Source: Diabrotica undecimpunctata (taxonomy: Eukaryota > Arthropoda > Insecta > Coleoptera > Chrysomelidae). From it: DNA of 64,000 nt. The position numbers and the translations under genes were made by a program. Shown here one piece after another: positions 24,732 through 35,165 of this stretch. The notes beneath the pieces were generated by a model. It was not told where the DNA came from. It ran no database searches and saw only the letters and a program-made list of their open reading frames with translations. Numbering within the stretch: the first letter of the stretch is position 1; each line of letters begins with the position of its first letter. The stretch lies in the NCBI RefSeq assembly GCF_040954645.1, contig NC_092806.1:162932328-162996327 (forward strand), written 5' to 3'.

Positions 24732-25103
24732 AGAATGTAGTAGGATCTGGTTACCCATATTGAAAGAGGAAGTTATTAAAAGAAAAATATCAGTATTGGT
24801 AAGTCAGTAAAGAGAATACATCATTTATGTTTTTTAAATAACAAACATATAAAATCGGAATTTGGTGTTTATTGAAGGTAAACTAAATGCACGATCAAAT
24901 ACTTACCATGTCGGCATAGTATTATGAGGTTTTTTTCCTGGTTTTTCCCTCATAATTTACTATGGAATCACTAACAGGAGAATTTTACTGTCATCATGGC
25001 ATATATTTGTCTTTTTAAAGACGAATTACATGTTATGATCTTTTCTGACGGATATTCTCAAGTTAAAGTTGATTTCATGTAATCGAATGAATTATCTTAT
25101 AAG
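24732..25103 (+). repeat. PLE 3' end, right arm, inner part
   Basis: Reverse complement of 24243..24614 with few differences. It is cut at 25103 by the hAT insertion and resumes at 27982. Confidence 0.9.
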
Positions 25104-25673
25104 TAGACTTCGGCAAATATGCATATTGCATATTTTGCATATTGTGCATATTTTATGCAAATATTTCATATTTTGGCATATTTGTATAAAAGTTTGCATA
25201 AAGTGCATAAAAGTTCAGATTTTTATACTGTATTTGAAAATTTTCATACCAATTTATTTCAATTCTTGTATAAAATTTTGTAGTCATTTTAATCAAGAAA
25301 TGATCTAAGTACGTAATCTCTACAGGTACAAAACATTTACAATTTTAAAGAAGATCAATTTAAGTAGCCCTCAACATTCTTAGAAAGTCTCGGTCACTGA
25401 GGCATCCAGTTATTGGATAATCGCTAAGGGTTCGCTCATTTGCATTTTATGATCTAATCCCCAAATCTATCTATAATTTATTGTATCTTAACAGCAGGTA
25501 AACGGCTAATAGTTTTGTTCCTAATTTAGGGATTTTCCAAAATCTCCCAGTTTATTGAATTAGGTACCTAAACATTTCTAATTTGATGCTCAGATTTGTA
25601 AATCATTTTTGTTTTGATATTCAAAGCGTAAACACTCGTTGTGCGTAACAAAAAGTAAGATTGTGATTTTATA

Positions 25674-25769
25674 ATGCCTAAAACAACCAGTGCTTCAACT
25701 TGGATTAAACCTTATAAAGAGCTGTCTATGGATATGGGAAAAATCTACTGTTCAGTCTGTGGCAAAATT
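25674..25769 (+). CDS. hAT transposase exon 1 (start of the zinc finger)
   Basis: The ATG at 25674 opens a 32-codon exon ending KIYCSVCGKI, followed directly by a consensus donor GTAAGT at 25770. The exon ends in phase 0. Exon 2 starts at 26386 after a TTTATTTATAG acceptor, also in phase 0, with IACEKKFQIDQHV. Splicing therefore completes a C-x2-C ... H finger of the BED / CGG-binding type that hAT transposases use to hold transposon ends. No alternative upstream ATG in frame is needed. The phase match and the finger completed across the junction make this a confident exon even though it is too short to stand out. Confidence 0.82.
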
Positions 25770-25815
25770 GTAAGTATCTAATATTTTCTATTAAATATCT
25801 AATATTTCATACATA

Positions 25816-26328
25816 CAGGGTGTTTCCAAATGGCACTTACAACGTTTGACTGTAGATACTTCTCGAAAAATTGAACAAAACGATATAGTTAATGAGGGGT
25901 CAAACTTATTTACTTTTCGAGATACAGGGTGTTAAAATTAAAAAAAATTATATTCTTTTAGTTAATAGCAACAATAACTTTAAAAAGAATAAACGTATTT
26001 ACTTGACATTTAGTACTCGCAGGTTGTTTTTAAATGAAAAATAGCTTCCTTTAGTGAGAAAAAATTGTCCATGGTACAATACAATGGTGTGTATTTAGAA
26101 AAATTTTTCACCTTTACTTTTTTTTATGAAGTCAGCTATTCTAAAACACAATTATTTTTATTGTAATTGAATTAACAAAAAAAAAACTTTTGTTGAATTT
26201 TAAAATAAGTTATATGATGTACTAATGGTTAGCAACAAAAACTAATTTGTGGATTAATACTGCATTTAAAACACTTAGCGAGTGTTTTTTTTTCCAAACC
26301 AGTTATTTGATTAACCAAAAACACCTTG
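25816..26328. mobile_element. Possible mariner-type MITE inside the hAT intron
   Basis: The intron contains a 513-bp block beginning CAGGGTGTTTCC and ending AAACACCTTG, both flanked by TA (25814..25815, 26329..26330). The ends are imperfect inverted repeats in the style of mariner-derived MITEs. A further CAGGGTGTT copy lies inside (about 25924). It has no coding capacity. It may be a nested insertion that created or enlarged the intron; the short imperfect TIR keeps this uncertain. Confidence 0.45.
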
Positions 26329-26385
26329 TATATTTTTATATTTTAAAGGTTGGGTTAAAATAAATGTTTTTATTTTTATTTATAG

Positions 26386-27740
26386 ATAGCATGTGAGAAG
26401 AAATTTCAGATAGACCAACATGTGAGAACTGCTTCACTCATTGCAAAAAAAGGAAAAATAGGAGGAAAACATCAAACTTCAATGGCTAAATGTTTCCAAT
26501 CTACTTCAAAAAAATTAGATGAGCAAGAAACTTTTAATGAAGACTTGTGTCGCGCATTAGTGTCTGCAAACATACCGCTTTCAAAATTAGCAAATGTAAA
26601 TTTTAGTTCGTTTCTAAAAAAATATTGCAAACTTAATGTTCCAAGTGATCGGTCTCTAAGAAGAAATAATGTGAACGGGCTATACTCGTCGGTGTTAATT
26701 AATATTAAGGAAGAAATTGCAGATAATTATTTTTACATATCTGTAGACGAAACCACTGATTCCTCAGGAAAGTATATTGCTCATTTATTGATTGGTGTTC
26801 TTAAAGAAGATACCTTACCAAAATTTCATCTTATTTCATGCCAGCAACTTGAGAAAACAAATGCTTTAACAATTTCGCGTTTTATACAAGAAACATTAGC
26901 AACTTTTTTTCTTCCGACAACTGTTCCTTCTAATAAATCACTGCTTATTTTATCGGATGCTGCTCCTTATATGGTGAAAGCAGGACAAAATTTAAAAATA
27001 TTTTTCCCAGATTTAATACATGTTACTTGTGTAGCGCATGGATTAAACAGAGTTGCAGAGGAAATACGAAAAAAGTTGTCAGTGTCAAAAAAGTATTTCT
27101 TAAATCTCATATAAGAATTCAACTTTATAAAGAAATGCTACCTAACATTCCTCTTCCACCACAAACTATTTTAACGCGATGGGGAACATGGTTAGAAGCA
27201 GCTAATTTTTATGCACATCATTTTGTTAAAATAAAGAACATAATTGATACGTTAACAAATGAAAGTTCCCAATCTCTTTTGGATTCTAAACAAACTTTTC
27301 AGAGTAACTTGCTTCAACAAGAACTTTCATTTATAAAATCAAATTTTAGTTTTGTTCAAAAAACAATTACTCAGTTAGAATCACCAAAACTGTCATTGTT
27401 CGAAAGTACAGCATTAATAAAAGAATTTGCGTCATGTTGTCGGAACGTTAGAGGTAATATTGGAAAAGATATTTTAAAAAAATTTGAAGCTACTATGGAA
27501 AAAAATAAAGGTTACCATATTCTTTCTGAAGTAGTCAGTGTTCTAGCTGGAAATATTTCGGAAACAATTAATTTAGAACCAAATGTTTTGGTTAGTTTGA
27601 AAAATGCTCCCGTTACATCAGTTGATGTTGAACGAAGTTTTTCCATATATAAATATATGTACTCAGACAGAAGCCACAAGTTTTTGTTAGAAAATTTTGA
27701 ACACCACTTGGTCATTTATTGTTACCATAATTCTAAATAA
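26386..27740 (+). pseudogene. hAT transposase exon 2, one frameshift
   Basis: The catalytic body of the transposase. The first frame (to 27114) continues the zinc finger, then a basic region, then the RNase H-like core with YFYISVDETTDSSGKYIAH (first catalytic Asp) and LLILSDAAPYMVKAGQNLK (second Asp). A frameshift near 27065..27095, around an A-run, moves the frame so that 27027..27740 supplies TILTRWGTWLEAANFYAHH (the insertion-domain helix region), the catalytic-Glu region and the hAT dimerisation box TSVDVERSFSIYKYMYSDRS near the C-terminus. No other stop is seen, so inactivation is recent or reflects a small deletion. An intact enzyme cuts and pastes the element. Confidence 0.9.
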
Positions 27741-27981
27741 GTTTATTCATACTTAAAAATGATGTAGTTACTTAAAATAAATGTAAATCTTAACGAATAG
27801 TAGGAAATATTTAGTTATGTACACTTTTTTTTTAAATAAAATTGTTACTATTTTACGATTTTTTTATTTATTTGTATGCATATTTTGTAAAATATTTGCA
27901 TATTTTCGGGTAAACACGTGCATATTTATGTGCATATTTTCTACATTTTTATTTGCATATTTGCCGAAGTCTACTTATAAG

Positions 27982-28257
27982 TAAAGTCGTCCCAGGAACG
28001 CAACTCAACAATATTGGCAATATCATTTTAAAGTCGTCTACTTTAAAATGTATAAGGTATGTCCGAATTGTCAATATAGATGAGTCAGATAAAGTTAAAT
28101 TATTAGAAGAATTTTTCACTAAGTAACAAAAAACAAAATTTGTTTAATTTACTAATGTTTGTATTTTGAGAACGATTTCCGAAGTGGAAATTGAAACGTA
28201 AATAAACGTATTTTAACCTTTAATTGTGGCTTATTCCCATTTAAATATAAATTAATT
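27982..28257 (+). repeat. PLE 3' end, right arm, outer part
   Basis: Continues the right arm after the hAT insertion: GTCGTCCCAGGA block, AAAGTCGTCTACTTTAAAA, outer box with GAAGTGGAAATTGAAACG (28178..28195) and CTTATTCCCATTTAAAT. It pairs with 23961..24235. Confidence 0.9.
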
Positions 28258-28646
28258 GTTATTAATTGTTAATAAAAAACCAGTCCGGTGTTGTGTTGAT
28301 ATGACTATTTTGTTTAGATCGACTTCCAAAATAAATATATTAATTCAATCTAATTAATATTCTTTTACTCACGTTTTACGCCTAACTTTAATAGACAGGT
28401 ATATCACTTTTTTTTATTTACTATGGTGAAAATACTAGTATAAAAGTGCGAATTTATTGGAGCTGAAACTAAACACACTATGTGGTTCGGAAATCAGATC
28501 CGGTCTCCTAAATCCTTCTTTTAAAATAATAAATTAATGATTCTGGCTGCATGTGAATACACCATAATGCAAACAAAAGAAATAAATTTTCCATGATTCT
28601 GGTATATTGGGATGTCCTTTTTTTGGTATATATGTATATAACTTAC
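28258..28646. other. Intronic or intergenic sequence next to a host exon
   Basis: No coding signal. The splice donor of the host exon (minus strand GTAAGT) occupies 28646..28641. Confidence 0.5.
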
Positions 28647-28940
28647 CCAGATTTAACGTTAACGTCAACCTCCGGCCAACTGGTTCTTCTGCAGCAAAAC
28701 GTGATTTGCTTATCGGGAGTAGCACGCGGTGATTTTTGCCGAAACGAGCCCGGTCGACGCGAAGGGCTTACGGGAATCGGACACTCCAGATTACTTTTGC
28801 GACGTTGGACGAGGGCGACGGCACCCGGAGTAGGAATAACTTTCGGAAAACCTGGAGCGTTGCCATCTGCTGAGTTGCTTCGGGAACCCGACGGTACAGC
28901 TGCAGCTTCGGCTGCTGTTTCGGTTCGAGAGAGCGAAAAT
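28647..28940 (-). CDS. Host gene exon 2 (uncharacterised protein, Ser/Pro/Ala-rich)
   Basis: A 294-nt minus-strand exon that stands out as GC-rich in an AT-rich region. Its 5' edge is a TTTGTTTCAG acceptor and its 3' edge a GTAAGT donor. One base completes a codon left by exon 1, then 97 codons are open, and two bases remain for the next exon. The other two frames contain stops. The peptide starts FSLSRTETAAEAAAVPS and contains basophilic kinase-like sites (QRRKSNLE, SRRPGSFR, CRRTSWP). It looks intrinsically disordered and regulatory. I do not recognise the family. The next exon must lie to the left; I could not find it in 28.6 kb, so the intron may be long or run past the window. Confidence 0.82.
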
Positions 28941-29139
28941 CTGAAACAAAGGAAACTTTGAGTATATGGAATATAAAATAGAGGAACTTGAATATTATTT
29001 CGAAAAAAAAAAAAAACAAAATTCTCTTATTTAAAGAGAATAAAAAGTTTTTCGAGTTTATTAATTTCTTCATTTCCACTCTTATAAAGCTCTTATATTA
29101 CTTTTTTGTGAACCATAAAAATCATGCTATAATTCTATT

Positions 29140-30120
29140 TCAAGTTTATGGGGTTATCACCCTTAACTTTGGCATCCATCTTGGGAAAAGGAGACAAAGG
29201 GTTTTTGCACTGTATCTTGTAAATTATCAACCCTACAAACAATTTTTGTTGATCTGACCTGAAGCAGTATCTTCCTATGAGGCCAGTACTTTACTCGGGA
29301 AAAGAATCCATACCAACTACTAAAACTCTAGGAAAACGAGTTGTTGAAATTCTAGTTAACATCAAAACACGGTCACCAGATGTGTGTCTATGCTTTGATA
29401 GATTTTTCACTACTATAAATACCCTAAATTTTTTATGTTTAGGAACCTATATCGCCAATCAAGTAAACGTAGGCAAATTTTAAAATAACAAAATGTTAAG
29501 GGGTGATATGGGGTATTTAATTTCATACGAAGGAATATTAGCGACTAAATGGAAAAATACGAAAGAAATGATGCTGATGTCCAATTGTCACAGTACAACT
29601 GTTGGAATTATTAACAAAAAGCTGAAAACTGAAAAAAAAACTGAGTTTACTTGTTTAGAGCAATTATTTTTTACAATAATTTAATGAGGTGAGTAGATCT
29701 CGCCGATCAAAACGTTAGCTCATATGATATGGACCGAAAATCTGCGAAATGGTGGAGAAAAGTTTTTTATAGATTAGTTATGTACGCTATTGTAAATTCT
29801 TGGATTATTAACAAGGATTTGCATAAATGATGTATACAAGATAATCAAAAATTTTTACTTTTGAATTTTCTGGCGCCACTAGCAGAACAGCTAATTGAAG
29901 ATCAAAATCAAATGTAAAAAGATGAATAAGTGGCCGTTCTGGAAGAATATCTAAACTGCAAAAACAGATGATCAACGTTGGAGACCATGTGTCACAACAA
30001 ATACCTACAAGGAGAAGGTGCTTTAGATGTTCACAAAATAAATCAGAAACTCGAACTACGACTATCTGTGTGCAATGTGCATCTATGCAAAAGTTTATTT
30101 TTACCACATTATTCATAAGA
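29140..30120 (+). pseudogene. piggyBac-like transposase remnant, C-terminal two thirds
   Basis: Order of recognisable parts: YSGKESIPTTKTLGKRVVE (about 29290..29345), the catalytic-region block SPDVCLCFDRFFTTINTLN, GTYIANQVNV, a DMGYLISYEGILATKWK segment, then a degraded WVDLADQNV / YDMDRKSAKWWRKVFYRLV block (about 29695..29780, the GGVDLxD hallmark region). It ends with a cysteine-rich finger (RRCFRCSQNKSETRTTTICV, about 30020..30075). This matches the general layout of piggyBac transposase, with at least five stops or shifts. It lies antisense inside the host intron. Its sequence differs clearly from the copy at 14565, so two lineages are present. Confidence 0.82.
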
Positions 30121-32115
30121 AGTAAGGTTTTTTTTGTGTAATGTACTTTTTTTTATTTTGAATATGTTTATTTCTTTACTGACGGGATTTATGTATCCCA
30201 CCATTCAACAATTATGGGACATATATGTCTCATGTCGTTTCTAAGGATACAAGGACACGCAACAATGTAAAAAATCAATCACTTTGTTAGGTTTCTAGGT
30301 ATCAACGAATATCATTAAAGTCATTCTTAAACAGTTTTATTTAGCTACAATGAAATCAATACTTAAAGGGTTAAGTAGTTTTTTTGTCTTTTAAGTGAAC
30401 AGATATCAATATTCTTCTCATAAAGTTCTTTGATTATTTTTTGTTCCACGTACCGATTTGAAGAATATTTTTTGTTTTCTCGCATTGATAGACTCTTATA
30501 TATTAAATATTGACAGACTTTTAAAAATCGAACCAATAATTATGACTCCTTCCATTTGGAAATTTAAATTTTACTTAAATAAGATAACAAATTACCTATC
30601 GTAATATTTTCATTTTTAAATAATGTCAGGTTTCTTTAAAAATATTTTTAAAAACGTATATTAATACAATTTGGACATAGAAAATTTATACAGCATACAA
30701 ATCGTTATTTAGAATGGATTATCGAACAGTCCAGAAACAATCCTCGAAAGCGATTATTCCGGAGAATCTTTTAATCATTTTTTAATCACAGAAGTTTGAG
30801 AAGAGCATCGCAATACTTCGACGATCAAGTTTCTGGCCTTGTTATGTTCGGCCTTTAATCAAGTGTTTCCTAGAGTCTCGCAATTTCCTGACGGGTTATT
30901 CCCTCGAAGGCTTTGCAAATGGTTTCAAAACTTTCTATCCAATTACATTAAGTTCACAACTGTTGACCGAAATATTAAGTAACTCCGATGCAGTAGGAAA
31001 GTTAATAAAAAAAGTTATGGCATCCGTTTTCTAAATCGTTGATCGTCAAACGGATAAAGAAGTAAGAGAAAGATTACGCGTTTGTTGGTTTGTCCATCAA
31101 AAATTAGAATCGGATGAAAACATTGAGATAATTCAATAAATTTTAACATTCTTTTAACATTTATTAACACTAATTTTATGTCACAAAAGCTATTACACTA
31201 CACCATTATTCTATATTTAAAGAACTTTTTAATGTCAAGCACTTTAAAATATATTATCATTATACAAGGAAGTAATAAAGATGTACAACAGTCAGTATTA
31301 AACATTATTATAATGACATTTCGTAAATTAATGATTTCTCTGTTACAAACGACGTTTTTGTTTTGTGCTGCAAAATATCAAGCTTTATCGAAATTTAGAT
31401 TCTCGTGTCAATTATCGTCAACGTTATTAAAAACAAGCTGTTATTACAGACGACATAATATATACCTATATAATCGAAGATGTATTGATATAAAGATAAG
31501 CGATACAGCTTATAGAGTATATTCTGAAAGGTACGTATTGACATAGTTGTCAGTAAACATTTTAGGTATTCAAAGTGAATTGTCAGTATTAGCCCACATT
31601 GAAGTTAATTAGTTTTATCTAATCAGTTTACCGAAACCGTGTTCAAACATTTGTAAATTCAGATAACGTTTCGAATGCAGCTATTGATTTCATTTACGTT
31701 GTGTAAGCTAAATAATACTGGCTGGTTATCTTAAAATTGTAAAGTATGTTTTAATTTTCTTGGCGTGTGCCCACAAATCTACTTCTAGATTGACTTTCAG
31801 TCGAAGTGAGAGCGTTATTAATGTTTTTTTAAATTTCACAAAAATTATCTATCAAAGAGTATGTGAAATGTCTTCACTGTTATATAAAATACACTGCCGA
31901 GATTAAATTTAGGATCACCCCATAATTACAATTTATTTTGTTGTTGTTGTTATTTCTATAAGCATTTGAGGTAAATAAGGCCCCTTACCCTAATTCCTAA
32001 AAACAATTAGCATAATTTTTGTTTCTGTGGTTTCAGCGTCAATTTTATATTGCTTGTATTGTACTGTCATTGGGTGTGTATTACAATGAGCCTAAGTCTT
32101 GTTCGTTTTGTTTTG
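30121..32115. other. No gene seen
   Basis: Intronic AT-rich sequence. A near-palindromic 18-mer TGGGACATATATGTCTCA sits at about 30215 just beyond the piggyBac remnant and may be part of its 3' end. The 122-codon frame at 31178..31546 has no family resemblance. Confidence 0.45.
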
Positions 32116-32117
32116 GG

Positions 32118-32215
32118 AAGACAAGAATTGTGGCAGCGTTAGCAGATGGTCACGGTCAGCGCGAAACTGTGAGAAACGTTGGTGTAAGACTCTCGAGTGT
32201 GCAACAAGAATGATG
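32118..32215 (+). pseudogene. Tc1-like helix-turn-helix scrap
   Basis: Encodes RIVAALADGHGQRETVRNVG followed by VRLSSVQQ, in the pattern of the N-terminal HTH of Tc1-like transposases (IV-x2-L-x2-G-x-S/GQR...V...G...SSV). It stops after about 30 codons where the LINE sequence begins. Confidence 0.4.
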
Positions 32216-32289
32216 ATGGTACAAAAAGACCGGTCTACTTACTCGAAGACCTTTTTCATGTCGTTTATTACTTATTTTCAGGTTCAGGC

Positions 32290-33215
32290 GGAGACATCTA
32301 CTCTCATACCGCGCGATTTGTGCAGTAGTTGACACAACACCGATCAAGCTGAGAGAACAAGATATGCGCATAAACCATCTTACTAAGAACGAAAAAATGC
32401 GTATCTGGATGGGTAAACCTCTGCACGGGCGACATCCGAATGAAGGCAGTCAAAACTATGTCGACAATATAGCGTCGACATCAGGAAAGATGTTCCCTGA
32501 AACAGAAGGTTCATGACTTCTCATTCAGGATCAGGTTGTACTAACCAAAAATTACCTGAAATATATCGTCAAAGACCTTCAAGTCCAAAACGACAAATGC
32601 CGATATGGCATAAACCATAAACCATCCAACATCTTACAGGAGGCTGCCAGGACTTTGCTGCAACTGAATATAAGGAACGGCATGACTCAGTAGGGCAGAT
32701 CCTCCATCAAGAGATAACTTTTAAACTGGGACTTCTAAAAACAAACCACCTCCCATATTATCAATACATTCCTGAGAGTATGCTTAAGAATAACAACAAT
32801 AAGCTATACTGGGATCGCACTGTGCCCACAGACCAAACTGTAGCACCTAATAGACCAGATCTCGCGCTGGTTACTAAACTAACGAGGCAAGCAACACTAA
32901 TCGATATAGCGATACCTAATAACAATAATCTGCGTGTTAAGTACAATGAAAAGTACATCGCCAAGTACAGAGATCTGGAAGTACAAATAAGGAGACAATG
33001 GAGAATTAAAAGTACCCAGACGATACCTATTATTCTTTCTAACACCTTTCTACCACTGGAGTCATTCCGAATAACCTCCTCGAAAACATAAAAAAAGCTA
33101 GGTCTAAATGAACATCTAAATAAGATCATGCAGAAAGCTGTGCTACTTTCGATGTCCAGATGCGTGCGAGAATTTTTGGGGGTTACACCGACGTACCAAG
33201 TCACCTAGGACTCGA
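32290..33215 (+). pseudogene. LINE ORF2 C-terminus (LYWDRTV / NRPD family)
   Basis: A long but broken C-terminal region. The first part has MRINHLTKNEKMRIWMG, LHGRHPNE, FPETEGS and QDQVVLTKNYLKYIVKD. The last part, open at 32780..33091, has LYWDRTVPTDQTVAPNRPDL, LIDIAIPNNNNLR, KYRDLEVQIRRQW and TIPIILSNTF. It then shifts into LGLNEHLNKIMQKAVLLSMS and CVREFLG. This restriction-like C-terminal module is characteristic of a LINE family common in animals; which clade I cannot settle. RT itself is missing. Confidence 0.82.
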
Positions 33216-33579
33216 TAACATGGAAAGAGTCCCACCAGAGCTCAATCTTTTTGTTACCGTAGGTATCTGGGATGAGTGAATTTTCCCCTTAGAGGGAGTG
33301 TGAGCCGTATGGCTAAATGTAGATAGTTGAATAACTCCCAACGTTATCTGATGCGCATGAGTGGTATTTCCATCTGTTAACATAGCCTGTTGGCAACAGA
33401 GATTTTTCCCTATGTTAATATCATTTTTCTCGAGTTCGTTTCGTTTTAGATATTCCATGAGAATGTTATATTCTGCTTTGTCTTGATATTTTTGAGCAAG
33501 AGTTGTGAAAGCCATTACGAAAGCCAAGCTGTCTATTACTCATATCCGCTTCATACTTTCTGAATATTCTTACATGTCT

Positions 33580-33850
33580 AACCTTTATAAATATTTTGAA
33601 TAGTTTGACATTAAGCTAATTAATCTATAGTCATTACAGTGTTTGGAATTCTTGGTTTTTGGTAGAGGAACAAAGGTCGATAGTAGCCATTCTGTAGGTA
33701 TCTCACCACATTTGAGAGGGCAGTTTAAATTACGTTTAAATTGTCTTCATCTATAAGTTTAATCAGCTCGATGTGAACTTTGTCTGGCCTAAGGGCTCTG
33801 CCAGGTTCAACACTATTCAGCTGAGTAACCAATTGCTCTGAAATATTAGA
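33580..33850 (-). pseudogene. LINE RT N-terminal fragment
   Basis: Read right to left: RALRPDKVHIELIKLIDEDN, then, after a shift, a degraded EWLLSTFVPLPKTKNSN-like stretch with NDYRLI. This is the start of an RTE-like RT domain, the same family as 5150..5380. Two opposed LINE scraps abut it. Confidence 0.7.
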
Positions 33851-33869
33851 TAATAAACAGATTCAACTA

Positions 33870-34325
33870 ACTCGGATCTAGTACAACGATGGAAATTGCG
33901 GAAACGGATTGTTATGGCAAAAAATGCGATGAATCGCCTAACTAAAGTTTCTAAAGACATATTTATCTCTTAAAATATCAAGATGAGGTTAGTAAATATG
34001 CCAGAAACAGTTAAAAAGTTAATTAAAAACTGGAAACCTGAACGTTTTCATTTTTTATATAACTTGACATTAAAAAAAATGTCTAAAGCATGTCTGAATT
34101 CTACAGTTCTCTGCGTGGTTCGCAGAAGAGATAATTGAAAGAAATAAATTGTTTCTTGAAACGTTCCAGGAGGGAGATCTAGATGACGGTCCAATCGGAG
34201 GGTCGACCAAATTCAGAATTCAGCGGGTCACTTATTCTGCGTAATCCTTCGAGCTGCTGTAGATAGAGATCTTTGGAAAAAATTCCTTAGGAGTATTGGA
34301 AGAAATGACTATCCTCAATAATAGG
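33870..34325 (+). pseudogene. LINE C-terminal fragment (AAVDRDLWKK family)
   Basis: Traces of AMNRLTKVSKDIFIS and IKMRLVN (33930..33995) are followed after heavy decay by RAAVDRDLWKKFLRSIGRND and a PQ-stop ending (34250..34325). This is the typical last segment of LINE proteins of the EEDDPQ-ending group. The copy is strongly damaged. Confidence 0.6.
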
Positions 34326-34329
34326 AAAA

Positions 34330-35165
34330 CGACAAAATAGAGAGAGATGTCAATAGAAAGCGATATACCAATTAGTCTTTTAAGTTCAAGTCATTCACCA
34401 AAGTAAATGTCTCATGTGGTTATTTAAACAATAAAGAAAACTAAGTTAAATTGATGCCACAATGTGTATTTGAAATGACAGTTTCATGGATCTTTAATTA
34501 AAGAATTAGAAATAAAAAACATCGTGGAGTCTTCCACACAATATTATTATGTTATCATATTTCAATATTTAGATTCAATATTTCAATATTGAATCAAACT
34601 CAAAATTTGATAATTTTTGGAAATCCGTTCTGAAATTTTTATGACACTTTCAACTCAATTAGTTAAACAAGTTGACGTTTTTCATTATCTAAAAGCAACT
34701 ATTTATCATTATTAAGTTTACGTCAAGAAACATTTCAAATAAACAAGAATTCCACATCAAGTCGACAATTAGTTGTAGGTAGTCGGCTTTTAACTTATGC
34801 TCCGAAGCCGGCGGAAATTTCCGTTCGAGGTTGCCAGAGGATAAAAGAGATTTGGGAAAATAAAATGAGTGATTACCTGTGGAGAGCGAAGGGAACGCAC
34901 AAAGACTTGATTTATTGAACTAAAATTGTTTTCCTTATAGCGATAGGTGGCAGAAGTAAAAAATTTGGAATAGTAAAGATATACGACGTTATTTTTAAAA
35001 GGCTCTCTTTTATATAAGATGGTGGACAGAAAAAGCCAAATACCTTTAGATTGGTAACTTTACTCTTTGTAAATATTGGTTTATTATTGGTAACAATATT
35101 TTGTAAAATTAAACATACATTTTTTAAAAAAGGAAAAGATATAAGATTTGATTTTATGTACAGGG
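34330..35165. other. Sequence flanking the ribozyme repeat
   Basis: No coding homology. From 35100 to 35165 the minus strand carries the segment AAATCAAATCTTA that follows the ribozyme; the same segment occurs twice near 47485 and 47873. Confidence 0.5.

Larger units (their letters stand above)
25104..27973 (+). mobile_element. hAT transposon (2,870 bp) with TIRs and 8-bp TSD
   Basis: The element is bounded by perfect 20-bp terminal inverted repeats starting TAGACTTCGGCAAATATGCA (25104..25123 and 27954..27973). It is flanked by the 8-bp duplication CTTATAAG (25096..25103 and 27974..27981), which fits the hAT preference nTnnnnAn. Both subterminal regions are packed with GCATATTT-type motifs, about five on each side, which are likely transposase binding sites. 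The empty site is visible in the same window: the left arm of the PLE inverted repeat (24230..24255) shows the uninterrupted sequence. The insert carries a two-exon transposase gene. Confidence 0.95.

Noticed and set aside
28593..28961. A plus-strand 122-codon gene overlapping the GC-rich exon
   Set aside because: It is the antisense shadow of the minus-strand exon, which has proper splice signals and phase on that strand.
30205..30240. Near-palindrome TGGGACATATATGTCTCA as a regulatory site
   Set aside because: It lies just after a piggyBac remnant and is more simply a part of that element's end.
31178..31546. 122-codon frame in the host intron
   Set aside because: Composition is that of AT-rich noise (Ile/Leu/Tyr) and nothing similar is seen nearby.
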